From Chromobacterium sp. IIBBL 290-4 (lineage in GTDB: Bacteria > Pseudomonadota > Gammaproteobacteria > Burkholderiales > Chromobacteriaceae), in contig NZ_CP100128.1 of NCBI RefSeq assembly GCF_024207115.1, forward strand, positions 4,402,001-4,466,000: a DNA stretch of 64,000 nucleotides, written 5' to 3'. A model generated the notes under the pieces. The model saw only the letters and a list, made by a program, of their open reading frames with translations, was not told where the DNA came from and did no database searches. Each line of letters begins with the position of its first letter. The first letter of the stretch is position 1. Made by a program: the position numbers and the translations under genes. This document shows, in pieces, positions 1 to 8,642 of the stretch.

Positions 1-701
1 ACAATCTGGTGATTGCCGCCCATGGCGACATGCTCTGCCGCCAGCAGCCATCCCTCCAGCGACATTCTAGTGTCGCGCAGCAAGATGACAGGCTTGTTTA
101 TGCGCCCCACCTCGCGCAACAGCTCGACATGATGCAGGCTGGCCGGTCCAATCATCAGCGCATCCAGCCCAAGCTCCAGATACACATCCAGCAAGCGGAT
201 GTCGCTCAATTCCGCCGCCGCCGCCAGGCCCGCCGCGGCCGACTCCTCTCTCAAAGCCTCCAGCTCGAGCATGCCGACCGGCTCGTAGTGATAGGGATTG
301 GACGTTTGCCGCACCGGCCCGGCAAACATCAGCCCGCCGCCAGCCGCCCGGATGCCCGCGGCCGAAGCCGTCAAGGCCTCATGGGTCCAATCCCGCGGTC
401 CCGCCAGCCACACCGGCCTGCCCGCCAGGCCGAACTCGCACGCGCCTATCCTCACCACGCTATCCTGCGGCTGCGCTTCGCGCGAGACGATCCGGTAATC
501 GCCCACCACCCGCAGCGCGCGCTCCACGCCCGGCAAGGACTCAAACTGCGACGCCTCCAGCCCGCGCTCCTCGCCGACAGCGCCTATCACCGTGCGCTCC
601 CGCCCCCGCGACACATGCGCGGCCAGTCCGGCGGCTTCTATGCGCGCCGCCACGCCGCGGATATCCGCCTCTTCCGCCAGACGACTCATGACGATAATCA
701 T
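1..701 (-). CDS. DAHP-synthase-like protein, probably inactive (3' end outside window)
   Basis: The reading frame is open from an ATG at 701 to the window edge (233 codons seen). It starts MIIVMSRL and has the N-terminal regulatory domain seen in Thermotoga-type DAHP synthases (about residues 1-70), then an aldolase-like barrel. The barrel is recognisable from PVWLAGP, NPYHYEPVG, INKPVILLR and LEGWLLAAEHVAMGGN. The residues that normally make the site are changed: GPCS reads GPRD, the KPRTS phosphate/PEP loop reads VRQTS, and LKRG reads LLRD. The start overlaps the stop of the upstream membrane gene (ATGA), so it is co-transcribed with the pheA group. I infer a pseudoenzyme or regulatory paralogue rather than a working DAHP synthase; the missing C-terminus prevents a full check. 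Confidence 0.75.
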   Translation of the reverse strand, partial: MIIVMSRLAEEADIRGVAARIEAAGLAAHVSRGRERTVIGAVGEERGLEASQFESLPGVERALRVVGDYRIVSREAQPQDSVVRIGACEFGLAGRPVWLAGPRDWTHEALTASAAGIRAAGGGLMFAGPVRQTSNPYHYEPVGMLELEALREESAAAGLAAAAELSDIRLLDVYLELGLDALMIGPASLHHVELLREVGRINKPVILLRDTRMSLEGWLLAAEHVAMGGNHQI

Positions 702-1306
702 CGCGCTCCTCCATTTTCTTCTTCATCGCCGCGCCGGGCGCCCCGCCATTGCCGGGCGATGCGCGACACCAGCCGCGACCAGGCCGACGGTCGCGCCCAT
801 CTGGCCCGAACTCGCCGAATCAGCCTGCTGCTCCAACGCCACGCCACAGAATCATGCAGCCGCGCGAACACCCAGGCTCGGCAGTCCTGAAAGCGGCGAT
901 ACCATCGCACGAACCAGGCCACCTGCATCAAGGAAGGCTGCGTCAGCGTGAACAAGCGCGCCACCAGGGCCGTGCCGCCCAGCTTGGCCAGCAGAATCAC
1001 CAACAAGCCCAGCGCGGCGTGCCCTTGCTCAATCAAGAACAACGCCGCCAGTTTGACCGGCAGCAAGGCCAGCGCGGGCAGGATGAACAAAGCCAGCGCG
1101 ATCTTGGGCGGACGAGAAGCGACCCACCGCTCCAAAACCGCCAGCGGCGGCCACTTTGCCAGCCGCGCCACGATGGCGGACAGCTCATCCCAGGCCAGTT
1201 CTTCAAATACGATGATGGCCGCCAGCAACAATACCAGCGGCCAGGACAGCCAGCGGCGCAGGCGGGCCCATGCGCTCAAACGATGGGTGCTTTGATTCAT
1301 AACCAT
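698..1306 (-). CDS. Small multi-pass membrane protein, unknown function
   Basis: The product is 202 aa with hydrophobic segments at about 20-40 (SWPLVLLLAAIIVFEEL), 70-90 (IALALFILPALALLPV) and 95-125, followed by a very Arg/Trp-rich C-terminal tail that should stay in the cytoplasm. The start ATG at 1306 lies one base after the stop of the LOG gene, and its stop overlaps the start of the DAHP-synthase-like gene, so the three are translationally coupled. I do not recognise a named family. Its position suggests only that it is expressed with the aromatic amino acid genes. Confidence 0.7.
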   Translation of the reverse strand: MVMNQSTHRLSAWARLRRWLSWPLVLLLAAIIVFEELAWDELSAIVARLAKWPPLAVLERWVASRPPKIALALFILPALALLPVKLAALFLIEQGHAALGLLVILLAKLGGTALVARLFTLTQPSLMQVAWFVRWYRRFQDCRAWVFARLHDSVAWRWSSRLIRRVRARWARPSAWSRLVSRIARQWRGARRGDEEENGGAR

Positions 1307-1307
1307 C

Positions 1308-1898
1308 TCAGGTCTTGGACAATTCCAGCCATTTGGGCACCGACTGCGGCTGATACTGGCGCATCCAGTCCAGCAGTTTGGACAGATCGGCGTCGGCGCG
1401 GAACAGCTCCAGATTGCCGACGGGCACAAAGCCCTCTTCCACCGCATGCCGCGCCATCGCCAGCAAGGGCTGGAAGAAGCCAGCCGCGTCCAGCATGCCC
1501 ACCGGCTTGCCGTGCACCGACAGTTGCGCCCAGGTCAAAATCTCGAACAGTTCGTCGAAAGTGCCGAAACCACCTGGCAAAGCGATGAAGCCATCCGACA
1601 GTTGCGCCATCATGGCCTTGCGCTGGTGCATGGTCTCGGTGACGTGCAGCTCGGTCAGGCCCAGATGCGCCACCTCCTTGGCCTTGAGAAACTCGGGGAT
1701 CACGCCTATCACTTTGCCGCCGGCCGCCAAAGCCGCATCCGCCGCCACGCCCATCAGGCCCACCTTGCCCGCGCCGTAAACCAGGGTGATGCCCTGCTCG
1801 GCCAGCGTGCGGCCAAAATCGCGCGCCGCCTGCTCATATTCGGGCTTGGCTCCCTTGTTGGAGCCGCAGAACAAACAAATCGATCGGATCATGCTCAT
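1308..1898 (-). CDS. LOG-family nucleoside-5'-monophosphate phosphoribohydrolase
   Basis: The product is 196 aa and starts MSMIRSICLFCGSNKG, the usual opening of LOG (cytokinin-riboside monophosphate phosphoribohydrolase) proteins, once annotated as lysine decarboxylases. The signature PGGFGTFDELFE is present, with the family's earlier MHQRK motif. The family hydrolyses the N-glycosidic bond of nucleoside 5'-monophosphates such as AMP, releasing ribose-5-phosphate. An upstream in-frame start at 1952 adds 18 residues without family similarity, so I prefer 1898. It lies between pheA and the membrane gene and is read leftward with them. Confidence 0.9.
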   Translation of the reverse strand: MSMIRSICLFCGSNKGAKPEYEQAARDFGRTLAEQGITLVYGAGKVGLMGVAADAALAAGGKVIGVIPEFLKAKEVAHLGLTELHVTETMHQRKAMMAQLSDGFIALPGGFGTFDELFEILTWAQLSVHGKPVGMLDAAGFFQPLLAMARHAVEEGFVPVGNLELFRADADLSKLLDWMRQYQPQSVPKWLELSKT

Positions 1899-1977
1899 GG
1901 TGTTTTCTCGTCCAAAATAAAACGGCCGCGACTTCCGTCCGGCCGTGCGCATGCGCCATGCCAGCAGCGGCGCAGTC

Positions 1978-3048
1978 TTACAATACCGCCAGCGGATACG
2001 AGCCCAGCACCTTGACGAACGAGGTCCGCTCGCCCAGGCCCGCCAGCGCGCTCAGAACGTTCTCATCCAGCCGGTGGCCTTCCAGATCGATGAAGAACAC
2101 ATAGTCCCACAAGCCCGCGCGCGAAGGGCGCGATTCGAACTTGCTCATCGATACGCCATTGGCCGCAACCGGCTCCAATAAATGATGCACCGCGCCGGGC
2201 CGATTGGGCGCGGACACCACGATGGAAGTCTTGTCCTGGCCGGAGGGGCCGACATCCTGCAGACCCAGCACCAGGAAGCGGGTGGTGTTGTTGGGCTCGT
2301 CCTCGACATTTTCCGCCAATTTGACCAAACCGTAACGCTCCGCCGCCGCCTGGCCGGCGATGGCTGCGGCAGTTTCATCCTCAGCGGCCAGCCTGGCGGC
2401 TTCCGCATTGCTGGCCACCGACACGCGCTCCACATCCGCCGGCAGATTTTTGTTCAGCCACTCATGGCATTGCGCCAGCGCCTGGGCATGCGCGTAAACG
2501 CGGCGAATGCCGCCCAGACCTTCTACCTTGCGCAGCAGGTGATGATGGATGCGCAGCACCACCTCGCCGCATATTTTCAAGGGCGAGCTGACCATCAGAT
2601 CCAGCGTGCGGCCGACCGCGCCTTCGGTGGAGTTCTCCACCGGCGCCACCACATAATCCAAGGCGCGCGATTCCACCAGGCGGAACGCTTCGTCGATCGA
2701 TGTACAGGCCACCGCGTGCGCGGCATGGCCGAAATGCTTGATGGCCGCCAATTGGCTGAAAGTGCCTTCCGGCCCCAGATAGGCGATGGACAAGGGCTTT
2801 TCCAGCGCCAAACATTCGGACATCACCTCGCGGAACAGGCGGGCGATGGACTCTCCCGGCAGCGGCCCGGGGTTAAGGTCTTTAAGACGACGCAACACCT
2901 GGGCTTCCCGCTCGGGGCGATACACCACGCCGCCGCCCTTGATCTCGCCGATTTCACGGGCATGGCTGGCGCGCTGATTGAGCAGCTTGAGGATTTCGGC
3001 ATCGATGGCGTCGATGGCGTCGCGATGCGGCTTGAGCAGATGTTCCAT
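1978..3048 (-). CDS. pheA: Bifunctional chorismate mutase / prephenate dehydratase (P-protein)
   Basis: The product is 356 aa. Residues about 5-85 form an AroQ-type chorismate mutase helix bundle (IDAIDAEILKLLNQRASHAREIG). Residues about 90-270 are prephenate dehydratase, starting AYLGPEGTFSQLAA and including the catalytic-loop type sequence VENSTEGAVGRTLDL and TTRFLVLG. Residues about 285-356 are a C-terminal ACT domain for phenylalanine feedback (KTSIVVSAPNRPGAVHHLL and the ESRPSR motif). It converts chorismate to phenylpyruvate in phenylalanine synthesis. I chose the ATG at 3048; an in-frame GTG lies two codons upstream. It is the first gene of the leftward group. Confidence 0.96.
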   Translation of the reverse strand: MEHLLKPHRDAIDAIDAEILKLLNQRASHAREIGEIKGGGVVYRPEREAQVLRRLKDLNPGPLPGESIARLFREVMSECLALEKPLSIAYLGPEGTFSQLAAIKHFGHAAHAVACTSIDEAFRLVESRALDYVVAPVENSTEGAVGRTLDLMVSSPLKICGEVVLRIHHHLLRKVEGLGGIRRVYAHAQALAQCHEWLNKNLPADVERVSVASNAEAARLAAEDETAAAIAGQAAAERYGLVKLAENVEDEPNNTTRFLVLGLQDVGPSGQDKTSIVVSAPNRPGAVHHLLEPVAANGVSMSKFESRPSRAGLWDYVFFIDLEGHRLDENVLSALAGLGERTSFVKVLGSYPLAVL

Positions 3049-3155
3049 CGTCACAGGCTTGAGTCTTTCATGCAGGCTAATGGGGATGCGCCCTAGTTTC
3101 CGCGAGAAGCTCCCTCATCGCAAGCCTTGCAGCGCACAAAACCCGCCTCCGCCAT

Positions 3156-3956
3156 TCATTTGGCATTCAAAATCAAGCGATCAATCAGCGCCAGCACATG
3201 ATCGGCGGTTTCCAGCGGACGCTCCAGGGGAAACAAATGGCCGCCGGCATGCTGCTCCACCTGTATGCCGAATCGCTTCTGCATGAAGAGCAGATCCTGC
3301 TCCTTCAGCACATCGGAAGACTCGCCGGCGATAAACGCGGCCGGCACCTTGAGCTTATCCCGGTATTTAGGAAAGTCATGCGGCAAGGTGGCGTAGATGG
3401 CGTGCTCCACCGGCGGACGAAACTTGAGCCTGCGGCTGCCCCGCCCATCATCCTCCGTGCCATGCTCGGCGTAGTCGGCCAGGCAGTCGGGATCGAAACG
3501 GGCGAACATGGGTTTGCGCTCGAAATAGTCGCGCACCATTTCCACCGAGGCCCAGTTGTCGCGCCGCTTCAAAGAGTTGCCACCCGGCGTCACTTTCTGG
3601 ATGAAACCCAGCCGCTTGGCCAGCCAGATGCCGAAAGAGCGCGACGGCCCCATCAGCGGCGAATCCAGAATCACGATGGCGCGGAACAGCTCCGGACGCT
3701 TCATCGCCGAATAAAACATCAGAAAGCCGCCCAGCGAGTGCCCCACCCCCACCACCGGGCCGGTGTAATGCCGTTCGATATAGGCTATGGTTTCATCCAC
3801 CAGATGCGGCCAGCAATCGGTGACAGGATAAGCGGGATCGTGCCCGATGGTATCGAGATAGCCGACTTGATGCCGTTCGGCCAGCCGGCCGAGCAGCTTG
3901 GCGTATACCGATGCCGGAAAACTATTGGCATGGGCGAAGTGGATGTTTTCTCTCAT
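3156..3956 (-). CDS. Alpha/beta-hydrolase
   Basis: From the ATG at 3956 the product is 266 aa, opening MRENIHFAHANSFPA as in hydrolases of this group. The nucleophile elbow GVGHSLGGF, an acid region near AFIAGESSDVL and a late histidine in EQHAGGHLFPLE make the triad plausible. GAGG lies just before this ATG. A second start at 3989 (MKKKNEF) would add 11 residues. The substrate cannot be told from sequence. The gene is divergent from dsbD. Confidence 0.85.
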   Translation of the reverse strand: MRENIHFAHANSFPASVYAKLLGRLAERHQVGYLDTIGHDPAYPVTDCWPHLVDETIAYIERHYTGPVVGVGHSLGGFLMFYSAMKRPELFRAIVILDSPLMGPSRSFGIWLAKRLGFIQKVTPGGNSLKRRDNWASVEMVRDYFERKPMFARFDPDCLADYAEHGTEDDGRGSRRLKFRPPVEHAIYATLPHDFPKYRDKLKVPAAFIAGESSDVLKEQDLLFMQKRFGIQVEQHAGGHLFPLERPLETADHVLALIDRLILNAK

Positions 3957-4077
3957 AAGCCCTCGAATAAACTCATTCTTTTTTTTCATGACCGCCGGCC
4001 CCTTGGCGGCGGGTATACTTGCATTTTTGGCAAGGATTGGGCCTGGCCCTTCGCTGCGTTTGCCGGAATGCCGCATT

Positions 4078-4094
4078 TGATGCATATTGCATCA
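4078..4094. promoter_or_regulatory. Palindrome between the hydrolase and dsbD
   Basis: TGATGCA-TAT-TGCATCA is an imperfect-centre inverted repeat of 17 bp in the divergent hydrolase/dsbD region, 71 bp before the proposed dsbD start. Its core ATGCATATTGCAT occurs again at 56679-56691, upstream of the nitroreductase gene. It could be a shared operator; the regulator is unknown. Confidence 0.4.
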
Positions 4095-4164
4095 CGACGC
4101 GGCAAAACGGAACCGTTCTCGGGCCGGCGCGTCACACCATCACACCAACCAGAAGAGTCTGCAA

Positions 4165-5958
4165 GTGCAAGCCTATCCACTTACCCTCTATCGAACAGCC
4201 TGGCGCTGGCTGACCGCCTTAGCCGCCCTGCTGTGCATCGCCCTGCCCGCCCATGCGGTCAATCAAGACGATCTGCTGCCGCCGGAAAAGGCCTTCGCCG
4301 CCGAAGTGACGCGCAATGGCGACAAACTGGAGCTGACCTTGGACGTCGCCTCCGGATACTACCTTTACCGCGACCGCATCAGCGTCAGCACCGCGCCGGC
4401 AGATCTGGCCGGCAAGCCGGCGCTGCCGCAAGGCCAGGAGAAAAGCGACCCTTATTTCGGCAAGCAGGTGATTTATCACGGCAAGCAGCTGATCACCATT
4501 CCGCTGAACGCCAACGCGCCGGCAAGCTTCCAGTTGAACGTGCGTCTGCAAGGCTGCGCGGAAGCCGGCGTCTGCTACCCGCCCTACACCCACAAGCTGC
4601 AAGTGGGCGGCGCGGCGGCCAACAAGGTCAGCGCCTGGACCCAGGGGGGCGACGCCTCGGGAAAAGCGTCGGCCGGTAACAGCGAGTTGGCCGCCCAGGG
4701 TTGGCTGGCCACACTGGGCACCTTTTTGCTGGCGGGCTTGGGCATGGCGTTCACCGCCTGCATGTACCCGCTGCTGCCCATCGTTTCATCGCTGATTGCC
4801 GGCCAGGGCGCCACCCTTACCCGCCGCCGCGGTTTCCTGCTGTCCCTGATTTACGTGCAAGGCTTGGCATTGACCTATACCGCCGTCGGCGTGGTGGCCG
4901 GCCTCACCGGCTCGCTGCTCACCGTCTGGCTGCAGCAGCCGGCCGTGGTGCTGACCGCCAGCGCCTTGATGGTGGTGTTCGCGCTGTCCATGTTCGACCT
5001 GTTCAGCATTCAATTGCCCAGCAGCCTGCAATCCAAGCTGGCCGACACCTCCAATCAGCTGTCCGGCGGCAAGGCGCTGACGGTGTTCCTGATGGGCGCG
5101 CTGTCGGCCTTGCTGGTCGGCCCCTGCGTGGCGCCGCCGCTGGCGCTGGCGCTGGGTTATATCGGCAGCACCGGCGACGCGGTGCTGGGCGGCGCGGCGC
5201 TGTACGCGATGGCGCTGGGCCTGGGCCTGCCGCTGATCGTGATCGGCACCTTCGGCGGCCATGTGCTGCCCCGCGCCGGCAATTGGATGAAGGCGGTCAA
5301 ATCGGCCTTCGGCGTGGTGATGCTGGCCGTCGCTATCTGGCTGGCCACGCCCTTCCTGCCGGCCACGTTGGTGATGCTGCTTTGGGCTGGCTTACTGATC
5401 GGCAGCGCCGTATTCGCCGGCGCGTTCGACAGCCTGCAAAACGGAGCCAAGGCTAGCGCCCGCCTGGGCAAGGCGCTGGGCTTGCTGCTGTTCCTGCTGG
5501 GCGCGGCTCAGCTCGTGGGCTTGCTGTCCGGCGCGGACAATCCGCGCTACCCGCTCAAGCTGATCGCCGCCAGCAACGCGGAAGGCGCGGCCCAGCCGCA
5601 TGCCGATTTCCAGACGGTGAGCTCCAGCGCCGAGCTGGACGCCAAGCTGGCGGAAGCCAAGGCCGCGGGCAAACCGCTGCTGCTGGACTTCTACGCCGAC
5701 TGGTGCGTCGCCTGCAAGGAAATGGAGGCCGAAGTCTTCCCGCAAGCGCAGGTAGCCGCCAAGATGAAGCAGTTTGTGCTGTTGCGCGCAGATGTGACCG
5801 CCAACAGCGCGGAACATCAGGCCTTGCTCAAGCGCTTCGGCCTGTTCGGCCCGCCGGGCATCATCCTGTTCGATGCCCAATCGGCTGAGCGCAACCGCGT
5901 GGTCGGCTTCACGCCTGCGGAAGCATTTGCCGGCGAACTGTCCAAGGTGGCAAACTAG
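4165..5958 (+). CDS. dsbD: Thiol:disulfide interchange protein DsbD
   Basis: This is a complete DsbD of 597 aa that passes electrons from cytoplasmic thioredoxin to periplasmic partners. A signal peptide ends ALPAHA before VNQDDLLPPE. The periplasmic N-terminal domain carries the pair C131/C137 (GCAEAGVCYPPY). The eight-helix membrane domain carries C199 (TACMYP) and C321 (VGPCVAPP). The C-terminal thioredoxin domain has C514/C517 (WCVAC). I place the start at the GTG at 4165, preceded by AGAAGAG; the frame is open upstream to an ATG at 4087, but that extension is His/Arg-rich and precedes a good signal peptide. A terminator follows at 5968. Confidence 0.95.
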   Translation: MQAYPLTLYRTAWRWLTALAALLCIALPAHAVNQDDLLPPEKAFAAEVTRNGDKLELTLDVASGYYLYRDRISVSTAPADLAGKPALPQGQEKSDPYFGKQVIYHGKQLITIPLNANAPASFQLNVRLQGCAEAGVCYPPYTHKLQVGGAAANKVSAWTQGGDASGKASAGNSELAAQGWLATLGTFLLAGLGMAFTACMYPLLPIVSSLIAGQGATLTRRRGFLLSLIYVQGLALTYTAVGVVAGLTGSLLTVWLQQPAVVLTASALMVVFALSMFDLFSIQLPSSLQSKLADTSNQLSGGKALTVFLMGALSALLVGPCVAPPLALALGYIGSTGDAVLGGAALYAMALGLGLPLIVIGTFGGHVLPRAGNWMKAVKSAFGVVMLAVAIWLATPFLPATLVMLLWAGLLIGSAVFAGAFDSLQNGAKASARLGKALGLLLFLLGAAQLVGLLSGADNPRYPLKLIAASNAEGAAQPHADFQTVSSSAELDAKLAEAKAAGKPLLLDFYADWCVACKEMEAEVFPQAQVAAKMKQFVLLRADVTANSAEHQALLKRFGLFGPPGIILFDAQSAERNRVVGFTPAEAFAGELSKVAN

Positions 5959-5967
5959 CGCCGCATC

Positions 5968-5994
5968 GGGCCGGCATAAAGCCGGCCCTTTTCC
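5968..5994 (+). terminator. Intrinsic terminator after dsbD
   Basis: GGGCCGGC-ATAAA-GCCGGCCC is a strong 8-bp GC stem followed by TTTT, ten bases after the dsbD stop. Confidence 0.85.
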
Positions 5995-6018
5995 GACCTT
6001 TTGCTTCCGGGACTTTCC

Positions 6019-7110
6019 ATGCCCCTGCCCAACGGCTTTCCCAACCTGAGCATTCTCAGCGCTTTCCGCGTCGCCATCCTGGCCCTGCTGGTGGTGTCCT
6101 GCCTGAAAGTGCTGCAACCCTTTCTCGGCGCACTCACCTGGGCCGCCATCATCGCCATCTCGGTCTGGCCGCTGTACGGCAAGCTCAAGCTCAGGCTGCG
6201 CGGCCGCCACAAGCTGGCGGCGCTGCTGGTGGTGCTGGGCCTGTCCTGCGCCCTGGCCATCCCCATCGGCCTGATGGCGCTGACGCTGGCCGACACGCTG
6301 CCGCACCTGGCCAATCTGGCGCACGACCTCACCAGCTTCCGCCTGCCCGATCCGCCGGCCTGGCTCTCCAATTTCCCGCTGGCGGGAGAAAGCCTGCGCA
6401 ATCTGTGGCTTAGCACCCAGGCCGACCTGCCCGGCTTCTTCGACAAAGTGCGTCCGGCCGTGCAGAAAGCAGGCCTATGGCTGCTGTCCGGCGGCGCCAA
6501 CCTGGGACTGAGTTTGCTGGAAATCGTGCTGGCCATCGTGGTGGCGGGCCTGCTGCTGATCAACGGCGATAAATTGTGGGACCTGGTGGAACGCATCGTG
6601 GTGCGGCTCGGCGGCGAGACGGCGGGCGACCTACCCGAGGTGATCGCGCGCACCATACGCAGCGTCACCACCGGCGTGGTCGGCACCGCGCTGGCGCAAA
6701 CCATACTGTGCGTGGTCGGCCTGCTGATCGCCGGCGTGCCAGGCGCGCTGGTGCTGGGCTTTGTCTGCTTCGTGATCGCGGTGGCGCAGATGCCGACGCT
6801 GATCGTCTGGCTGCCGGCCGCGCTGTGGGTGTTCTACACCGGCCACACCGGCCTGGCGGTATTCCTGACGGTGTGGGGTTTCCTGCTGATCAACACCATA
6901 GACAACTTCCTCAAGCCGCTGCTGATCAGCCAAGGCGCGCAGATGCCGCTGTCGGTGATTTTCCTCGGCGTCATCGGCGGCTTGATCGCCTGGGGCGTGA
7001 TCGGCCTGTTCATCGGCCCCACGCTGCTGGCGGTGGCGCTGACCATGCTGCGGCATTGGCTGGAACGGGATGAAAACGAGGAAATGGCCTGCGAAGGCGA
7101 GCAAGGCTGA
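6019..7110 (+). CDS. AI-2E family (PerM/YdiK-type) membrane transporter
   Basis: The product is 363 aa from the ATG at 6019 (an upstream TTG at 6001 is less likely). It has the AI-2E transporter layout: two N-terminal helices, a soluble amphipathic stretch (about 95-150), then five or six helices with the conserved DNFLKPLLIS and the end GVIGLFIGPTLLAVALTM. Function in this family is varied (autoinducer export, Na+/H+ antiport). The stop codon TGA is part of the 6-bp repeat that flanks the prophage, so the insertion leaves the gene intact. Confidence 0.88.
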   Translation: MPLPNGFPNLSILSAFRVAILALLVVSCLKVLQPFLGALTWAAIIAISVWPLYGKLKLRLRGRHKLAALLVVLGLSCALAIPIGLMALTLADTLPHLANLAHDLTSFRLPDPPAWLSNFPLAGESLRNLWLSTQADLPGFFDKVRPAVQKAGLWLLSGGANLGLSLLEIVLAIVVAGLLLINGDKLWDLVERIVVRLGGETAGDLPEVIARTIRSVTTGVVGTALAQTILCVVGLLIAGVPGALVLGFVCFVIAVAQMPTLIVWLPAALWVFYTGHTGLAVFLTVWGFLLINTIDNFLKPLLISQGAQMPLSVIFLGVIGGLIAWGVIGLFIGPTLLAVALTMLRHWLERDENEEMACEGEQG

Positions 7111-7111
7111 C
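7106..7111. repeat. Left copy of the prophage target-site duplication (GCTGAC)
   Basis: GCTGAC here directly precedes the phage end TGAAGGGG, and the same six bases follow the right phage end at 48004-48009. Mu-type transposition duplicates 5 bp; the sixth base may be chance or a 6-bp cut. The empty site would read AAGGCTGACCCACCG. Confidence 0.8.
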
Positions 7112-7124
7112 TGAAGGGGTGAGA

Positions 7125-7180
7125 GATAAACCCACCCAGTAGTTACGTGATAATCGGGAACAGCTGGGATGATACGGGAA
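7125..7180 (+). repeat. Candidate transposase-binding repeats at the left end
   Basis: Three GATA-type repeats lie near the left end: GATAAACCCACC (7125-7136), GATAATCGGGAA (7149-7160) and GATACGGGAA (7171-7180). An inverted relative, GATAAATGGGATT on the minus strand, lies at 47955-47967 by the right end. Mu-type transposases bind several such sites at each end. The assignment rests on repetition and position only. Confidence 0.45.
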
Positions 7181-7221
7181 GAGGATGGATGGTGGTCTGA
7201 AAATCTATTTCACGTGTTGCA

Positions 7222-7252
7222 AAGGGTGGTGAGCGGGTCGGCCCACCACTTT
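7222..7252 (-). terminator. Possible terminator of the early operon
   Basis: Read leftward, GTGGTG...CACCAC forms a short stem ending in CCCTTT just after the mor stop. It is weak but well placed to end the long leftward early transcript before the phage end. Confidence 0.35.
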
Positions 7253-7605
7253 TAGCTGAACATGTCGCCCTGGCGGCTTTCCATTTCCTCACGTCGGACG
7301 GCCTTCACGATCTTGTAAATCCACTGCAGGCTGACGCCATACTTGCGCGCCAGGTCGCCGTGGTTGTCTCCGGTGAATTCCTCGAATATCTTCCGGTCCC
7401 GCTTTGACAGCCTGACCGACAGCCCCATCGGAAAGTAAATGTTCTGGCCACCCCAGTGTGCCGCCATCCGGTTGGCGATCTCGCTTCCCAATTGCTCACC
7501 AATTTCTCGTTCAATGCTGGCTAGCTCCTGCAGAGCCTCGGCAATGTGATCAGCCAGGTCGGTTAGCAACTCCGGACCTTTGCTGCGGGTATGGATGGGC
7601 TTCAT
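7252..7605 (-). CDS. mor: Mor-family transcriptional activator
   Basis: The product is 117 aa. It has an N-terminal helical dimerisation region (LADHIAEALQELASIEREIGE), the middle segment YFPMGLSVRLSKRDRKIFEEFTG, and a C-terminal helix-turn-helix (NHGDLARKYGVSLQWIYKIVK), which is the Mor/C pattern. In Mu, Mor is the last early gene and switches on middle and then late transcription. Here too it is last in the early operon, with its start overlapping the GemA stop (ATGA). No separate C gene was found, so this protein is the best candidate activator of the late units. Confidence 0.9.
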   Translation of the reverse strand: MKPIHTRSKGPELLTDLADHIAEALQELASIEREIGEQLGSEIANRMAAHWGGQNIYFPMGLSVRLSKRDRKIFEEFTGDNHGDLARKYGVSLQWIYKIVKAVRREEMESRQGDMFS

Positions 7606-8204
7606 GCTTCCTCCTTCGCCTTCATGGCGGCTGTCAGGCTTTCCCAGGCGCTCAACATCGGATCGAACGTCTTGCGCGTCATGGCCGTAGTCATCCGCTG
7701 GTTGAGTTCGTCACACTGCGCTGCCGTCAGCGGCAATTGCTGCACCTCAGCCGCCAGCTTTAGCACCAGATCAGGCAGTGAGCGCATTGCCCATTTCTTC
7801 AACGATTCGATCACCTGTTCCAGTTGGTTGCCGGTCAGCCACTGCATGGCGTCCTGCCCGGTAATCCGCCTCACATAGGCAGCAAGGGCGCTTTCTGCCG
7901 GGTTCTTAACCACTCCGATCTGATACAGAAACAGCCACAGCGCGCGTATCTTCTTATGCTGCTCGTCCTGGGCCAGCGGGCGCGACTGAGTGGCTGGCTG
8001 CGCTTTGGAACGCACCTTGAAGCCACTGCGCTTCAGGTACTCCAACACCAGGTTCAGCTCTGGAACGGTCAGGTCAGCTGCGGATGCCTTCTTTCCAATC
8101 CGCTGGAGAATAGCGCGGTAGCTGTCGTCATCCAGGGCCAGCTCGCGCTTGGCTACGTGGATCAGGCGGATCAATCGCTGTCGGTCTTGAGTCTTTGCGT
8201 TCAT
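7602..8204 (-). CDS. gemA: GemA/gp16-type regulatory protein (DUF1018)
   Basis: The product is 200 aa from the ATG at 8204. It begins RLIRLIHVAKRELALDDDSYRAIL and later has IRALWLFLYQIGVVKN and AYVRRITG, features of the Mu GemA (gp16) family. In Mu this protein affects host gene expression and DNA topology and lies directly before mor, as here. The upstream in-frame start at 8255 adds 17 unrelated residues and was not used. Confidence 0.88.
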   Translation of the reverse strand: MNAKTQDRQRLIRLIHVAKRELALDDDSYRAILQRIGKKASAADLTVPELNLVLEYLKRSGFKVRSKAQPATQSRPLAQDEQHKKIRALWLFLYQIGVVKNPAESALAAYVRRITGQDAMQWLTGNQLEQVIESLKKWAMRSLPDLVLKLAAEVQQLPLTAAQCDELNQRMTTAMTRKTFDPMLSAWESLTAAMKAKEEA

Positions 8205-8278
8205 CGTTGGCTGCTCATCAGTACCCGGCAACCACGCCGGGCAGACCGCGCACATATTTCTATGTGCACGGTTTCGCT

Positions 8279-8551
8279 TTACGCGGCGGCGTCCTTCAGC
8301 GCCTTGGCCGGGGAGAACTTAGGCGCGCGCTTGGCGGCGATCTGGATGGTCTCGCCAGTTTTCGGATTGCGGCCGGTCTTGGCTGCGCGCTGGGTAGTGC
8401 CAAACTTGCCGAGGTCAGAGATCGCCAGTTCGCCTCCCGCCCGCACGGTATCCAGTACCGCGGTGGTCAGCGCGTTGAGAATGGCTTCGGCTTGCTTGTT
8501 GGTGACATCTGCGTGGGCGGCCAGGTGTTTGATCAGGTCTTGCTTGGTCAT
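8279..8551 (-). CDS. HU-family DNA-binding protein
   Basis: The product is 90 aa. It is a typical HU/IHF fold: MTKQDLIKHLAAHADVTNKQAEAIL helices, GELAISDLGKFGTT, the DNA-binding arm RAAKTGRNPKTGETIQIAAKRAPKF and a short C-terminal helix. HU or IHF assists assembly of the Mu transposition complex, so a phage-encoded copy in the early operon would fit that role. The start at 8551 follows AAGGAGC; the longer frame from 8614 is not needed. Confidence 0.92.
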   Translation of the reverse strand: MTKQDLIKHLAAHADVTNKQAEAILNALTTAVLDTVRAGGELAISDLGKFGTTQRAAKTGRNPKTGETIQIAAKRAPKFSPAKALKDAAA

Positions 8552-8642
8552 GGTTTGCTCCTTGCTGGTGAAAGAAATTGTCAAAACGGCGTAGTGCTTA
8601 ATCCGCTCGCACATCGTTTATGGCTTCGTCCTCCTCTGCATC

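Noticed and set aside
3198..4679. Long rightward frame of 493 codons
   Set aside because: It is a shadow of the leftward hydrolase gene and of dsbD, with low-complexity His/Arg/Gln composition and no family features.
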